NCBI RefSeq assembly: GCF_035046505.1
Contig: NC_089822.1
Location: 266,859,024-266,923,023 of the forward strand
Length of the DNA: 64,000 bases
Source of the DNA: Tiliqua scincoides
Taxonomy: Eukaryota > Chordata > Lepidosauria > Squamata > Scincidae
Reading direction: 5' to 3'
Below are positions 23,692 to 35,238 of this stretch, piece by piece. Made by a program: the position numbers and the translations under genes. The notes under the pieces are model-generated. The model was not told where the DNA came from and did no database searches. It saw only the letters and a program-made list of their open reading frames with translations. Every line of letters begins with the position of its first letter. Position 1 is the stretch's first letter.

Positions 23692-24907
23692 TCTTCTGGG
23701 CAGAGAACAAATTGGGTTCGGACAGAATTTCCATTGACAAAGGAGTACGTCAAGGCTGCATACTTGCCCCTCTCCTCTTTAATCTTTTTTTGGCAGATCT
23801 CCCCCCTCACCTCTCCAGTGGTCAGAATTCTGCTCCCTGTCTCAATGGTGTTCCTATCCCTATTCTCCTTTATGCAGATGAAAGGAGACAGCAGGTGGTG
23901 GAGGCCCGATCTTGTAACAGATAATAGGACTACTGTCTGAAGTAGTACCCCGACCATCCAGCCGAACCCTACAGAAATTAAATGAATGAAACCCAGGAAA
24001 CCTCCCAGTCCTGACGACATTCCGAGTGAAATCTTAATTAGTAACCCTCTTTGGTGGTTGGAACCTCTTTCTAACTTTTTTACCCTAATTAATCATTTTG
24101 GTCTTTTTCCCGCTTCTTGGCTTTCTTCAACCCTATTCCCTATCTTTAAGGATGACCCTGTCCATCCGGGGAATTATCACCCAATTAGCCTCCTTTCCTA
24201 TATTGGGAAGCTTTACGCCAAATATTTATTTACCAGGTTGTCATCTTGGGCTCTTACTAAAGGTCTTCTGGGCAGAGAACAAATTGGGTTCCGTCCTGAT
24301 GCTTCCACTGTTGATCATGCATTTCTGCTCTCTTATCTGGCCGAGAAGTACTCTGTCTGTCATGGCGCTAAACTCTTCACGGCCTTTATAGATCTTCGCT
24401 GAGCCTTTGATTCCATCAACAGAGCCATGTTGTGGACTAAACTGGTCAGCTTTGGAATAGATCCCCGCCTACTTTTTCTAATCTCAAAGAGGGTTACCAA
24501 TTAAGATTTCACTCGGAATGTCATCAGGACTGGGAGCTTTCCTGGGTTTCAAGGTGTTAATCAGCCCCGCTACCTCATCTGGAGTAATGGGAGGCCATTC
24601 TGGAAGAGTTGGTGGAGTGAGGGTTAAAGATTCACGGGGATCAGTAGCAGAAAAGATTTCCGAAAAATGGGCTACCCAGACGGGCGGGGAAATAAGGGAA
24701 GGTACGTTCCCAGAATGGGGCGAGTTAGAGTGGGTGACCAGGAACCAAAAAGATTTATGATCATTGGATAAAATTGCTTCGTGAAGCCGGAGCTATTTAT
24801 GCTGGGCAAAAACATGTTTCTTTTTTCCTCCAAAAGAATCTGGCAGCATTTCCTGGAATGAAAATAAGATCTTAGAGCATCAGCGGAAGGGTTATGTTGT
24901 GGTAGGG

Positions 24908-25356
24908 TGTAGGAGTTTCTAGCAGAGTGAAAAACAAACAGCAGTGCGGCAGAAACTCGAGGCTAATGTCCAAGGCAATCCCTCAGGAGGCAAAGAAGTA
25001 CTTGACACGAAAGTTAGGTTCCATCACCAAGGTATATTATTTACAAGGATATTTACCATAACATGGTCAAACATACAGCAACACACATATACGGCATCCT
25101 GATTCCTATGCCCCCTAACACCCAATTGAGCGTTTGTCAGCAGCCTTGTTTTATGCACAAGGCACGCCCACAATCAGGTGCACAGAGTTAGCAATCAGTA
25201 ACAGCTGCTACTTGCTACAGACAGACTATTCAAACATAGTGCTTGTCACATTTCCTGCTGTGCACAGGACCCGAGTGATTTCCTTGGTTCAGACCTCAAC
25301 AGGTTACTACGTACTAAGAGGACAGACTGCCTGACTCCAGCCTTAGCCAACCAACA
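24908..25356 (-). mobile_element. solo-LTR-like insertion inside the LINE
   Basis: These 449 bp read on minus as TGTTGGTTGG...CTCCTACA (TG...CA), with a TATA-like CATAAAAC and no coding frame. They interrupt the LINE between endonuclease-linker and RT parts. No target duplication is visible, so the exact ends are tentative. Confidence 0.5.
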
Positions 25357-27447
25357 CTCCGAGTCAAACCAGGAAGGGACACGATTATTGGGGTGAGGAG
25401 GAAGGGAAGCTCTATGATGTTCGGTTAAGGAATCGGTGAGAGAATCATAAGTTAGGATGGCAGTAGAAGGCGAGTCAGTCTCTGCCAGCAAACGGCTTAG
25501 ATTATTAGGCTCATCCAATTTGGTCCAGTGACGATAAGCCTCCTCTGTCCTAGCAGACCATTTAATACGGGGTGGAGGCTGTGAGACAGGTTCCTCAGGC
25601 AAAGACATGGAAAGGGGTAGGGGTAGGGATAATTGGATGAGCAAGTGGTCACTGTCCGAACGGGAACTAACAAGGAAATCAGGGAAAGACAGGAGGAGGG
25701 CCGGGGAGGCAAGAACATAATGACGCTGGACCACCTAGGAGCAAAATGAGTAAATTGGCCCGGGATGTCTCTTTCAATAGAGCCTTTGAGGATGACTAAA
25801 TTGAGCTCCAAGAAAAAATCTACAAGAAAGGGGGCATAACTATTAATGACAAGATCTTTAGAGGACCTAGGGCCATGGAACCAAGGAGCAATTTGATCAT
25901 CCAGGTCCCAGTTCATAGAACGGGCCAATGCAGAGTTGTTTGGTCCTAATCTGGTGTTAAGGTCACCCAAGATCATGGGGAGAGCAGAAGGCATAGAGGC
26001 CAAACATTTCCTGACAAGGATCTTAGCCTCACTCCAATAAACATGAGGGGAAGGAACAGAGGGCGGGATATACATATTGACCATTATAATCTTAAGCTCG
26101 TTACATTGGAATAGAAAGACTTGCAAGAGGCAAGATTGAGAGGGAAGGGGGATAAGGAAAACCAGACAGAAGGGCTTAACAAGCAACAAAGACCTGCACG
26201 AGGGCAACCCAAGTGCTTGCATTTAAAAGCTGGGAGGTGGTAGGAAATAAACCCAGGGAGGAATGGCGGGGACAAAGACCAAATCTCTTGCAAGAAAATA
26301 ATGTCAAAACGGGCCAAGAAGCTGGTAAAGTCATGGTCAGATTTCTTTTTCTCCCATCCTGCAATGTTCCAGGACACCAGCTTGAGGGCAGATGTCAGAA
26401 CCGGAGCAGTCTGGGGGGCATCCAATAGTCAGCGAATAGAGTTGGCCGAAATTGGGCCCTTAATGAGGCCAGATAGGATGCTTCCCGTTATTTAGGAGGG
26501 CACTCTTATAGAGGATCCAGTTGACAATAAGGGAGTTGACAGAGGTAGATGGGTGAGTATGAACTGGGAGCGACGGAGAGGGCTCCATATGAATGGGCAC
26601 TCTTCCCTCAACGGAGTTAGGACCTGAGAAGTCATAATTCAGGGGGGGTTCAAGTTGAGTTGAGGCGTTGACGAGGAAAAAAGGACCACCTTGGGAGCGC
26701 CTGTCCACAATACAGGTAGGAGATAAGGGAATATCCGGTTGGGAAACAGAGGGGAGGGAAGGAGAAGCGCTCTTGCTGGAAGCAGGTGGAGCAGTTGGGA
26801 TGCCACAATCAGGTGAAGTCCTCAAAGTGCGACTGGAGGCCGCAAAATCAGAGCAAGTCTTCACAGTGGGGAGCCAAAGTTGAGAAGTAAGCTAGCCGAG
26901 CAGTCTGGAGGATCCAGTTGAAGATCGAACGAAGCAACTGGGTTAGTGGAGACAGCCAACGGGGCAGAGGCAAGGTCAAGCAGAAGAGAGTGCTCCAGGG
27001 AGGAATCTTGCAGGGTAGATTTAGATGGGAGAAGGCTCACAATGGCAGTGTTCCTAAAATATCTATGGGACAAAATACCTGCCCCTTCCAGACTTCTGGC
27101 GCGTGAAAACAGCAGCCCTGGGATGTAACTGGAATTGAAATATAACAGAAGGCGATCTGAATACAAGGAAGATGTCAGTCTCTTGGTCCTTAGGAGGTTG
27201 ATAGAAGATGAAGGTACCTTCAGTAAGGTGGCCAGGTGGCTCTTGGCCAATGTAGTCCGGGACCAATCAGGAATCCTTCCTTGATAGGAGAATACTGTAA
27301 TCACAGCGCAATTAGGTTTGTAAATGAGCTGGGAGGTAACTTTGGAAGAAGCAGGAATGTGAGGAGCCTCCGCAGAGAAATTAGAGAAGAGCTGGGGAGC
27401 ACCAGACTTGGGGTCAACAAGACTGTTGGAGTGGATGGAGTACATTG

Positions 27448-27860
27448 TGCTCTTTACACTCTCACATAATACCAGAACCAGGGGACATCCACTAAAATTG
27501 AGTGTTGGGCGGGTTAGGACAGACAAAAGAAAATATTTCTTTACTCAGCGTGTGGTCGGTCTGTGGAACTCCTTGCCACAGGATGTGGTGTTGGCGTCTA
27601 GCCTAGACGCCTTTAAAAGGGGATTGGACAAGTTTCTGGAGGAAAAATCCATTATGGAGTACAAGCCATGATGTGTATGCGCAACCTCCTGATTTTAGAA
27701 ATGGGTTATGTCAGAATGCCAGATGCAAGGGAGGGCACCAGGATGAGGTCTCTTGTTATCTGGTGTGCTCCCTGGGGCATTTGGTGGGCCGCTGTGAGAT
27801 ACAGGAAGCTGGACTAGATGGGCCTATGGCCTGATCCAGTGGGGCTGTTCTTCTGTTCTT
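27448..27860 (+). mobile_element. CR1 LINE 3' end
   Basis: Encodes the C-terminal TRGHPLKLSVGRVRTDKRKY...GLWNSLPQDVV region, with a full 3' UTR ending in the GTTCTTCTGTTCTTA tail. Abruptly 5'-truncated against the rearranged LINE. Confidence 0.9.
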
Positions 27861-27887
27861 AACTACAATTCCCAGGAAGCCTTGCAG
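27861..27887 (+). promoter_or_regulatory. ZNF143/THAP11-type motif between two CR1 tails
   Basis: AACTACAATTCCCAGGAAGC plus CTTGCAG, a near-perfect match to the SBS1 motif ACTACAATTCCCAG known for ZNF143/THAP11. The same spacer occurs at 60442-60468. Binding is not shown. Confidence 0.6.
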
Positions 27888-27993
27888 GTCTCTTGTTATC
27901 TGGTGTGCTCCCTGGGGCATTTGGTGGGCCGCTGTGAGATACAGGAAGCTGGACTAGATGGGCCTATGGCCTGATCCAGTGGGGCTGTTCTAA
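27888..27993 (+). mobile_element. second partial CR1 3' tail
   Basis: Repeats the last ~105 bp of the CR1 3' UTR (TCTCTTGTTATCTGGTGTGC to GGGGCTGTTCT), directly after the 27-bp spacer. Confidence 0.85.
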
Positions 27994-28030
27994 TGTATTG
28001 TGGAAACAGTTTGGTACAGTCCCTTTAAGA

Positions 28031-28402
28031 CAGGGGTGCTCAATAGGTGGATCGCGATCTACCGGTAGATCGCGAGGCAAAATGAGTAGATCGCGTTGTG
28101 CTGACCCCCCCCTTCAGGTGCCTCTGGGAGGAAACGCTGGGAGTAAGGCCCATTGTATTCAATGGGGCTTACTCCCAGGTAAGTGTGGCTAGGATTGCAG
28201 CCTCACAGCCTAATCCTAGGCATGTCTACTCCGGAGTAAGTCCTGTTATACTCAGTGGGGTTCAAGGTACACCAACATACATTGTACACATAAATGTTAT
28301 ATGTTATGATGGCGCGAACATTGTAAAAAAAACTCTGGTAGATCTCCGGGCCTTGCTGGGTTTCAAAGTAGCTCTCGAGCCAAAAAAGTGTGAGCACCCC
28401 TG
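28031..28402. mobile_element. hAT MITE, second copy
   Basis: Same 372-bp element as 17723-18094 with about 2% difference. The left end is clean against unrelated DNA (CTTTAAGA), but the right end is followed by the first copy's own flank, including AATTAGAT. Confidence 0.9.
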
Positions 28403-28682
28403 AATTAGATCAATAGAATTTTCCTCTCATTTCTGTTAGTACTCCTACATTCTTTCACTTCAGTGATTGCAAAGAGCATCCGTGTCACCTTGTTTATTTC
28501 TCTGTTTTTCCATTGGCTCCTTTACTTGGCTTTACAAATCCAAGCTAACTCAAGTCCCTTCAGACTTAAATAACCTTAAGATTATTGCCATTCTGTTTGC
28601 AGCTTTATATGGCCGACACAATGCTCAGTGCACCTTACAAACACTCTTTAAAAGAGTTGAAAAAGCAGTTTTGCAAAAGAAG
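28403..28682. repeat. copied flank of the hAT MITE
   Basis: Near-identical to 18095-18374. Similarity stops after CAAAAGAAG. Confidence 0.88.
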
Positions 28683-29524
28683 CTGCATTGTCCTTATGGA
28701 GTTGTCACCCTTAGTTTCACTTTCCATTGGGCTCAATAGATTTGTCACCTGGGAGGGAGGGCCTTCCTTCTGGGGTGTTTTCTGGGGCCACGTCTCTCAT
28801 ACCGGGACCCTTCCAGAGCACACCTTTGAGTGTGCCGTCCCCACCCTGACACAGAAGTGCTTGTGGTGACATCATCCTCACCGCCGTAATTCCAACTGCT
28901 GCGTCCTGCGCTCCCCCTTGGAGATGGCGGGGAGAGGAGGCAGCGGCGCAGGCTCCGCGCAAGGCTCCCTCAGAGCGCTCTGGGGCTGCTGGAAGCCCAG
29001 AACAGAGAGTGCTGCCCCTTCCAGTGGCCGCAGTGCTGCGCTCAGAAGGGCACGGAAGGCCACTGGGAGCCTGAGAATGGCACTTGTCCCCTGCAGAGTT
29101 GGAGGAGGGCACCTGAGGGCCGCCCTCCCCTCCCCTCCCCCTTCACTGAGTGGGGAGGGGCAGTCCTCAGAGGCGGCTGCAGCAGTTCTCTCTGTGGTGC
29201 AGGTCCTGTGGGGGGCGTGTGTCAGCGCCCAGGGCTCCTGCCCCCCTGCTCCCTCCGGGTACGCTGCTGCCTAGCCGCCTCCTCCACCTGCCCTGCCGGA
29301 GAGCCAAGCCCTGTGTGCGTGGGAGCTTCGGGCCCCTCTACACCTGTAGGCTCCTCTTCCACCGCCACCATAGGTGGAAGCTTCACGACCCACCACAGTC
29401 AGGTCACGACCCACCAAGCGGCAGGAGAGGGCAGGAACTCCTGGAGAGAGCCATCCTGCCCAACAGGGGAGGGAAGGGTTGCAGTTGCTCCATGATGAAC
29501 TGCCCAAGAGGACTCAGAGGAGGA
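28683..29524. other. gene B upstream region, GC- and CpG-rich
   Basis: From about 28870 the sequence becomes CpG-rich up to the promoter. Open frames here are compositional. Similarity to gene C's upstream sequence begins only at about 29508. Confidence 0.5.
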
Positions 29525-29622
29525 AACTACCACTCCCAGGAGGCGCTGCGGTGAAGGCAAGATGGCGGCGCATGCCAGGAAGAGGGCGAGGAGAAAACTA
29601 CCACTCCCAGGATGCCCCGCGG
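29525..29622 (+). promoter_or_regulatory. gene B core promoter: two ZNF143-like sites and a YY1 site
   Basis: AACTACCACTCCCAGGAGGC at 29525 and AACTACCACTCCCAGGATGC at 29596 lie 71 bp apart, each followed by a GCGG-type end. Between them CAAGATGGCGGC (29558-29569) is the classical YY1 element of TATA-less promoters. The same order and spacing recur before gene C. There is no TATA box. Occupancy and start site are inferred. Confidence 0.7.
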
Positions 29623-29660
29623 ACGAGGCCTGATGGCCGCTCCTCCTGGAAGCACCTGAG
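29570..29660 (+). other. gene B untranslated exon 1 (approximate start)
   Basis: Ends at GCACCTGAG before donor GTGAGG (29661). The gene C counterpart ends before the same donor at 62682. The 5' end is a guess from the promoter sites. Confidence 0.5.
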
Positions 29661-29878
29661 GTGAGGCTGGGGGTGGGAGGGAGGCGGGTGCGGAGCCCCC
29701 CCAAGAGCCCCTCCCGAAACGCGCCCGCAAGAAGCCCAGGAGGGGCGTGTCCGTGGAGGGGCTCCAGGGCTCTGGGAGAACAGCAGAGGCCCTTTGGGGG
29801 GTCCTGGCTCTGAGCGTCCCTGGAACTGAAGGGGGCTGGGGGGCGACGGAGCACGCAGAGGGGCCCACCACCCCTGGT

Positions 29879-30118
29879 GGCAGGGAGTTCCTCAGGCCCA
29901 GAGGGGGAGAGCCCTGAGACAGGCCAGCGAGGAGTCCCCACCGCCCCTGTGGCAGGGCGTTCCACAGGCTCAGAGGACCAGAGGCGCTGAGACCAGCCAG
30001 CGAGGACGCCCCACCGCCCCTTGTGGCAAGGAGTTCCACAGGCCCAGAGGAGCAGAGCCCCTGAGACAGGTCAGCGAGGAGGCCCCACCACCACTGCGGC
30101 AGTGAGTTCCACAGGCCA
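29879..30118. repeat. minisatellite, 72-74-bp unit, about 3.3 copies
   Basis: Units start GGCAGGGAGTTC-like at 29879, 29951, 30025 and 30098. On the minus strand each unit reads like the LINE motif WNSLPQ. The gene C counterpart has only about 1.3 units. Confidence 0.85.
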
Positions 30119-30750
30119 AGGACATAAGACAGGGAGGCCCTGTCACCGCTGCTTCTCTGCTCAGAGGGTGTCGGGGGCAGAGGCTGACCCCTGGAGAGCC
30201 CTGGGCTTCCCCTGCCTGCACTCCTGAGGTGGAGCCACCCTGCTCCAGCCCTTGGGGGGGCTCCTGAGATTGAGTGCTCTTGTAGACCAGCACAGAGATC
30301 AACAGGCTGTTTCTGGTTCATGCACCCGGATGAGGGGGAGAAGCAGATAAGGTGCTGGCTCAGTGGCAGAGCCAGAGGGATGCAGAGCGCCAGTTTTCAT
30401 GGAGCCCCACCCCCTCATCTCCCCTTTGGAGCCATCCCAGGGCTCCAGAGCAACATGGAGGGGAAGGCAGGGAGGCTGGAGCCACCAAGAGCACGCAGAG
30501 CCATCTACAGAGCCTAGGGGCCCCTTGGGCTCTTGGTAACGGATCTGCACCTCTAAGCCCAGGACCCTCCGTCCTGGCACTTCTGTCCTAGTCTGGGCTT
30601 GGCACCTGGTCTCTGCTGTGACTTCACCGCTAATCATCCTTGGGGAACATTGTGAATTCTCGCACGCTTGGATTTGCTTTGTGTATTTCTGATGTTCTCT
30701 GCTTTGTCTTCCTGTAACCCCTTTAAAATAACTCTCTGTCTCTTCATTAG
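30119..30750 (+). other. gene B intron, shared with gene C
   Basis: Collinear with 63050-63708. Includes a gCAGAGCCAGAGGG...GGAGCCCCACCCCCTC segment of a dispersed GGCxTAGCCAG-type repeat. No gene. Confidence 0.55.
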
Positions 30751-30837
30751 GTGTTGCATCTTCAGTACTGAAAGGAAGAATCAGCAACAGACCTGGCAGA
30801 ACAGGATCTCTGTGCGTGCTCAGAATCCATTTTCTGG
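30751..30837 (+). other. gene B untranslated exon 2
   Basis: Acceptor TCTTCATTAG (or TTGCATCTTCAG, 14 nt later) and donor GTAAAC bracket a stretch conserved in gene C (63709-63794), typical of a leader exon. It contains no start codon. Confidence 0.5.
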
Positions 30838-30997
30838 GTAAACTGCCTCCCTGCAGCACCTCCTTCCTTCAAGGTGAATAGTGTCTTCTCTTTGGTCAAA
30901 GACCCCATGTGATGAAGCCTTGCTGAGGAAGCTCCTCCAGCCATTGCCCCCCCTCCCCGCCCCCTCAGAGTGAACTGCAAGTTCTTTTTGTCCATAG

Positions 30998-31387
30998 TTG
31001 CTGTCAAGGACAGATGGACTGAGCTAAGCTGGGAGCATCCCTTCTGTCTGGAAATGTCTGTGGAGCAAGGGGGAGGACTCCTAGCTCTGGGTCTGCACTT
31101 CCAGCCTGCACTAGAGGAATATGTGAAGCCGGGATTGAAAATGGAGCAAGAGGAGCCAGAAAGTCTCCAGCCAGAGTCGAGGCTGGCAGATCCAGAGGAC
31201 CTCTCCCCTGCAGCCCAGATGGGGGCTCTCATTCAGCATCTGAACTGGGCAGAGCACGTTAAGCAGGAACCAGAAGAAGGATTGTCATCGCAGCAGTGGG
31301 AAGCACAATGGCGGGAGTTCCTTGAAACAGTTCAGACCCCTTGTTCTGGAGAGGGAAGCCCACAGCTCCCACAGACTATGCCATGGG
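30998..31387 (+). CDS. KZFP gene B, first coding exon (SCAN-linker type)
   Basis: Acceptor TTTTTGTCCATAG ends at 30997. The start is ATG at 31054 (MSVEQGGGLLALGLHFQPAL), matching the usual M-x-VEQ beginning of sauropsid SCAN-type zinc-finger proteins. The exon has 111 codons plus one base. GLKMEQEE and HVKQEPEE are consensus SUMO sites (hydrophobic-Lys-x-Glu). EGLSSQQWEAQWREFLETVQ to PQLPQTMPWG is the segment that normally leads into a SCAN box. Donor GTGAGA follows, phase 1. The next exon is the 83-nt one at 32091. Confidence 0.85.
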
Positions 31388-32090
31388 GTGAGACACACGT
31401 GCTCTGACCAGCTGACAGCTGAACACAGAGTGGCATCTAGATGCTTCCATGCCCTCCTCTGAACCCGCTTCAGCTCATCCTTGTCCTTAATATATCCTGC
31501 CCCTTTGGTATTTAGGGGAGGTCTGACTAGTTCTGAGTAGGGGGAATTATCACTGCTCAAGCTCTGGACTCTCTGTTGAGGCAGTCCAGCAGCAAAACAG
31601 AAACAGTAGAATACAATCACTATATTAAAGTGGGTTAAATGACACAAACAGTTGTGGAAGAAAAGCCACTGTGCCCTAATTCTTTTTAAATCAAGGGCAC
31701 AATACTGCCAGCTTGCCTTCCAACACCTGCTTGCTGCAGCAGACCAGACAGTGTCTTGCTCTCTGTAATTGGGCAGAAGCCGGGACTAAAGGCAGTAGCC
31801 CCCTGCCCTTCGCAGCCCACCCTACCTCCAGATTCATATATCATTCAGCACACTGCTAGACCTGCCCTCTATGCCTTTGTTTCATCCCATTGTCAGGTTA
31901 GCTGAGCTCACAGGACGTGCCACATCTGGGGAAGCACCTTCTGGGCAGTAATGATGTGCTGTGAGAAGGACTTCCTGCTATTTTCTCAGACTCTGTCAGC
32001 AGGCAGAAGATCTGATCTGGGGCCTGGAAGAAAAACTTTTAGTTCTTACCTGAGCTGGAGGAATAAAGTCTTCCCTTCTGTCTCTTGCAG
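31388..32090 (+). other. gene B intron after the linker exon
   Basis: Paralogous to 589-1306. No SCAN exon or remnant is recognised. Confidence 0.65.
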
Positions 32091-32173
32091 GCAGTGGAGC
32101 GGCCTCGGTAACGTGTTCTGTGTCACCTCTTCTGTGGGCTGGAGAAGGAGGGGCTGCTGTGACATCTGCTCAG
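32091..32173 (+). CDS. KZFP gene B, 83-nt bridging exon
   Basis: Acceptor CTTCTGTCTCTTGCAG, donor GTAGGG. Open in the linker frame: GSGAASVTCSVSPLLWAGEG then GAAVTSAQ. It enters in phase 1 and leaves in phase 0, exactly joining the linker to KRAB. Compared with gene A it has amino-acid changes but no stop or indel. Function unknown; probably a flexible spacer taking the place of SCAN. Confidence 0.6.
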
Positions 32174-33450
32174 GTAGGGGGCAGGTGACCAGGGAAGCCT
32201 GCAGGGAGCAGCGACAGAAAGGGCCACCTCCTTTGCTTCTTCCTTTCCTGTTGCTTCTGGTGCTGCAAGATGTCGGGGTGTCCATCTTGCCGAATATTCC
32301 ACAGGAATGCCATCAGGAGTGCCCTTATGTGCAAGTGGGAGCCGCCCCTTTTGACTGGCATCATCTGATCACATTGGCAGGAGTCAGGAGGGGCAGGGCT
32401 CCTTCTCTCCTCTGCTTGCAGGAATGGAGGTTGCTCACAGCGCCTGTCTCAGAAGCAGCTCTAAATACCCTGCAGCTCACCAGGGCAGTTTGCAGAGAGA
32501 GGTAGGAATGAAGGTTCATTATGAATCAAAGGTGTAATTGTAGGAAGCATCGTGAACTGCTTTGGGCCTGTGTAGTTTAAGTAGAGCTTATTTCCACACA
32601 GCAATGTGCCCAAGAACTGGAGATTACTAGAGCCATCAGTGTGCATGTCCTGTTGTCGCAGATGCTGCCCACATGTAGAACCTGAGCTTCTCCTGCTCCT
32701 TTGAGAGCCTTCCTGCCATCTTGCCCTGGACCACTGCTCAGGCAGGATGCTATCTGTGGCTCTGCTGCCGTTCTAGGTGGACAAGCAGAGGTTGAGTCCC
32801 AGGTGCTATTAAGTGTTAGGACAGGTGAGGAAGTGTTGGCTTTGGAAGGATAAGTCACTCTGCAAATGCCCAGGGGGACTTTCTCCAGCTGTCCTTTACA
32901 AAAAGGTTTTGCTTCCCTTCAAAGGGAACCCAGCACATGCTGAGTTAGTTTCAGCCCCAGTTGCTAAAAAAGGTGACAGCTGTCAGTCCACTCAGTTAGT
33001 AAGCAGTGCAAATGGGCTCTCCCTTGCTGGCGGCCTTCAGAGCAGCCATCTGCTGGGGTGTTCTAGCTCTGGCTCCTACACTGAGCAAGAGATTGGAGTG
33101 GGTGACATACCAGGACCCTCCAGTTCCCAGATTCTGTGCAAACTACACAGACCACAAGGATTGAGGTGTCCCAGAGTTGCCTGCCTGTGCGGTGTGCAGG
33201 AGGGGTCTCCAAGATCTGGCAGGGGGCTCTGTGATTTGAGGAAGGACTGCAAGGGGGTCTTCTGGAAGCAGCAGTTTGGTGCGATGCTTTTTGTTCTTTG
33301 TTGTTACTGTAATGAACAAAACTTAAGAACTATGTTTTTAAATTGCAGAAATGCAAAGGGTTGAGCTTTGCAGGAAAACATCAGGTTTCCCCTCCTTGAG
33401 TCTCTTAAATGTGTCTTGGGTAGGGATAATCTGTGCCTTTCTTCATTCAG
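32174..33450 (+). other. gene B intron 2
   Basis: Collinear with 1390-3154 of gene A minus the LTR-like insertion. No coding sequence is supported. Confidence 0.65.
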
Positions 33451-33577
33451 GCTCTGGTGTCCTTTGAGGAGGTGGCTGTGTCTTTCTCCAAGGAGGAGTG
33501 GGCTCTGCTGGAGCCCAACCAGAAGGCCCTGTATGCAGAAGTGATGCTGGAGAATCTGGAGAACGTGGCTTTTTTGG
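33451..33577 (+). CDS. KZFP gene B, KRAB A-box exon
   Basis: 127 bp, phase 0 to phase 1, acceptor TTCATTCAG and donor GTAAGT. Encodes [20 protein letters not shown] then [20 protein letters not shown] and FLG, a complete A-box with the EEW and MLE motifs used for TRIM28 recruitment. No B-box is seen in the 4-kb intron that follows. Confidence 0.9.
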
Positions 33578-33612
33578 GTAAGTCAGGACCCCTTTGCTTC
33601 ATCTCCCTAGAT

Positions 33613-33801
33613 CAGGGGTCTCCGAACTGTGGCCGGGGGGCACAAGATTTTTTCCAACCTGCAACAATTTCAAATATTTTTTATTGCTGATATTTTTGCT
33701 ATTGATGGATTCATTTAAATTTCATTCATTCATTTATAAAAGTGATTTTTTGTGTGTAAAATATATAGTGTGGCTCTAACTGAAAAGTTTGGACACCACT
33801 G
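33613..33801. mobile_element. short hAT MITE
   Basis: CAGGGGTCTCCGAACT at the left and AGTTTGGACACCACTG at the right are imperfect inverted repeats, with an AT-rich centre. No clear 8-bp duplication. Gene A keeps only the left end at about 3317. Confidence 0.65.
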
Positions 33802-34112
33802 CGTCTGCCACAGAGGTCTGCTTTGTCCCCCATGCTTTTTTACATGTAGGTAAAGCTGCTGGGGGAAGTCATCCTGCTCTGTCTGTCCTTGCCATCCCAT
33901 TCCAGGGAGACTATGCAGGTCTTGGAGCACTGCCTGGAGTCGGTTGGGGTCTGGATGAGGGCAATATGTTGAGATTAACTCCAGCTCCAGCTCAGGTTTC
34001 AGAAGCAGTGAGCTTGAACTCCCATCAGTGGTGGAGCTAGAGGGGCTGCAAAGCCAAGCCCTAATTTTTGCAGGGAGCCCCACTGCAGCATGCAAGAGAT
34101 GTTATGGCATTC

Positions 34113-34267
34113 TAACATAGCCCGTTAGAATGCCAGATGCAAGGGAGGGCACCAGGATGCAGGTCTTTTGTGTGCTCCCTGGGGCATTTGGTGGGCCGCT
34201 GTGAGATACAGGAAGCTGGACTAGATGGGCCTTGGGCCTGATCCAGCAGAGCTCTTCTTATGTTCTT
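34113..34267 (+). mobile_element. CR1 3' UTR fragment
   Basis: GAATGCCAGATGCAAGGGAG through GGACTAGATGGGCC to the TTCTTATGTTCTTA tail. 5'-truncated and diverged. Confidence 0.88.
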
Positions 34268-34557
34268 ATATTAAGAGAGCCCTCCCCTTCATAGCCATTC
34301 TGTGCCAGGAGAGCAAAACTGAGGCATTGTATACTTGGGGAGCAGCATTGCCTCTGTTTTGTTCCTGCAGCCTGGAATGGCTCCAAAGGGGAGGAGGAGG
34401 GGCTGCTTGCACGCTGCAAGGAGGCTCTCTGCAAAACTTAGTGCTTTGCATCCCCCCAGCTATGCTACTGACTCCTATAAACCAGACTGATACTTTGTGT
34501 TCTGCCAAATTCCAATCCACTGGGCCTTGTGCCCACTTAAGGCTAATTAGCTTCCCT

Positions 34558-34988
34558 TGTTAAACTCACAAGTGCAGCAGGCAAAAGTCAGAGTCAAGTC
34601 CCCATCCAAGGTCAAGCTCGAGTCTGGTCAGGTCAGGTCTCCTCTGGATCAGGTAGCGTCTCCCTCTGGGTCAGGGTCCGGCTTCTGGCTGGGTCAGGGT
34701 CCCGCTCCTGGTTAGCTCAGCGTCCTGCTCTGGTCAGCCCTTTGCTCCTTCTGAAGCTGCCTTTTATCCTGCAGCCCCCTGTTAAGTCCAAATTCAGCTC
34801 AGCTGTGAGCTACCTTGTTAAGTCCAAATCAGGCTCATCTGAGCCATCTCTTCAGTCCATGTCCATTCAAAGTCCCATCAAGGGCAAATGAAGCTCAGGT
34901 GTCCAACCAGGTCTCCATTGGCCTTGATTGATTACAGCTGTGGAGCCAGCCCTGCCCTTCCCAGAGCTGTCAACCAGCTGTCAAAACA
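34558..34988 (-). mobile_element. solo-LTR-like sequence
   Basis: 431 bp with TG...CA ends (minus: TGTTTTGACAG...GAGTTTAACA). Contains GGATAAAAGGC as a TATA-type signal followed by a leader rich in GACCCTGACCC repeats. No target duplication was found. Gypsy-like by style only. Confidence 0.45.
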
Positions 34989-35238
34989 TGGAATCGCTGT
35001 CAACACCACATCATCCACCTGATGATCTTCTGTTCTTCCATTACACTTTGGGATCCACACGGCTTTTTCTGCTGCATGTTCATGTGGAAGAGTTTGAAAG
35101 TCTTCCCTCTTCTTCTGTCCTACGCTGTGTCCTTTTAGGGGTAGGAAGACCACCTCAAGTCAGATCTCTTTGCAAAGCCTCCGTGTTCTGTAATCTGCAG
35201 CATCTCCTTGTTTCTTTCTGGGAGGCAGTGGCATAGCT

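Larger units (their letters stand above)
22700..27430 (-). mobile_element. APE-type non-LTR retrotransposon, rearranged
   Basis: The minus strand shows an apurinic-type endonuclease (LVSWNIAGW at about 26380, later ILGDLNTRLG), a linker (25250-25730), the start of RT (SPDDIPSEIL at about 24540) and C-terminal pieces (about 23500-22750). The middle RT blocks lie on the plus strand (23690-24490: DPVHPGNYHPISLLSYIGKL, GVRQGCILAPLLFNLF, LLYAD), so the copy is internally inverted and partly duplicated, with many stops. An upstream Pro/Ser-rich frame (26460-27400) may be its 5' ORF. Clade not fixed. Confidence 0.75.
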
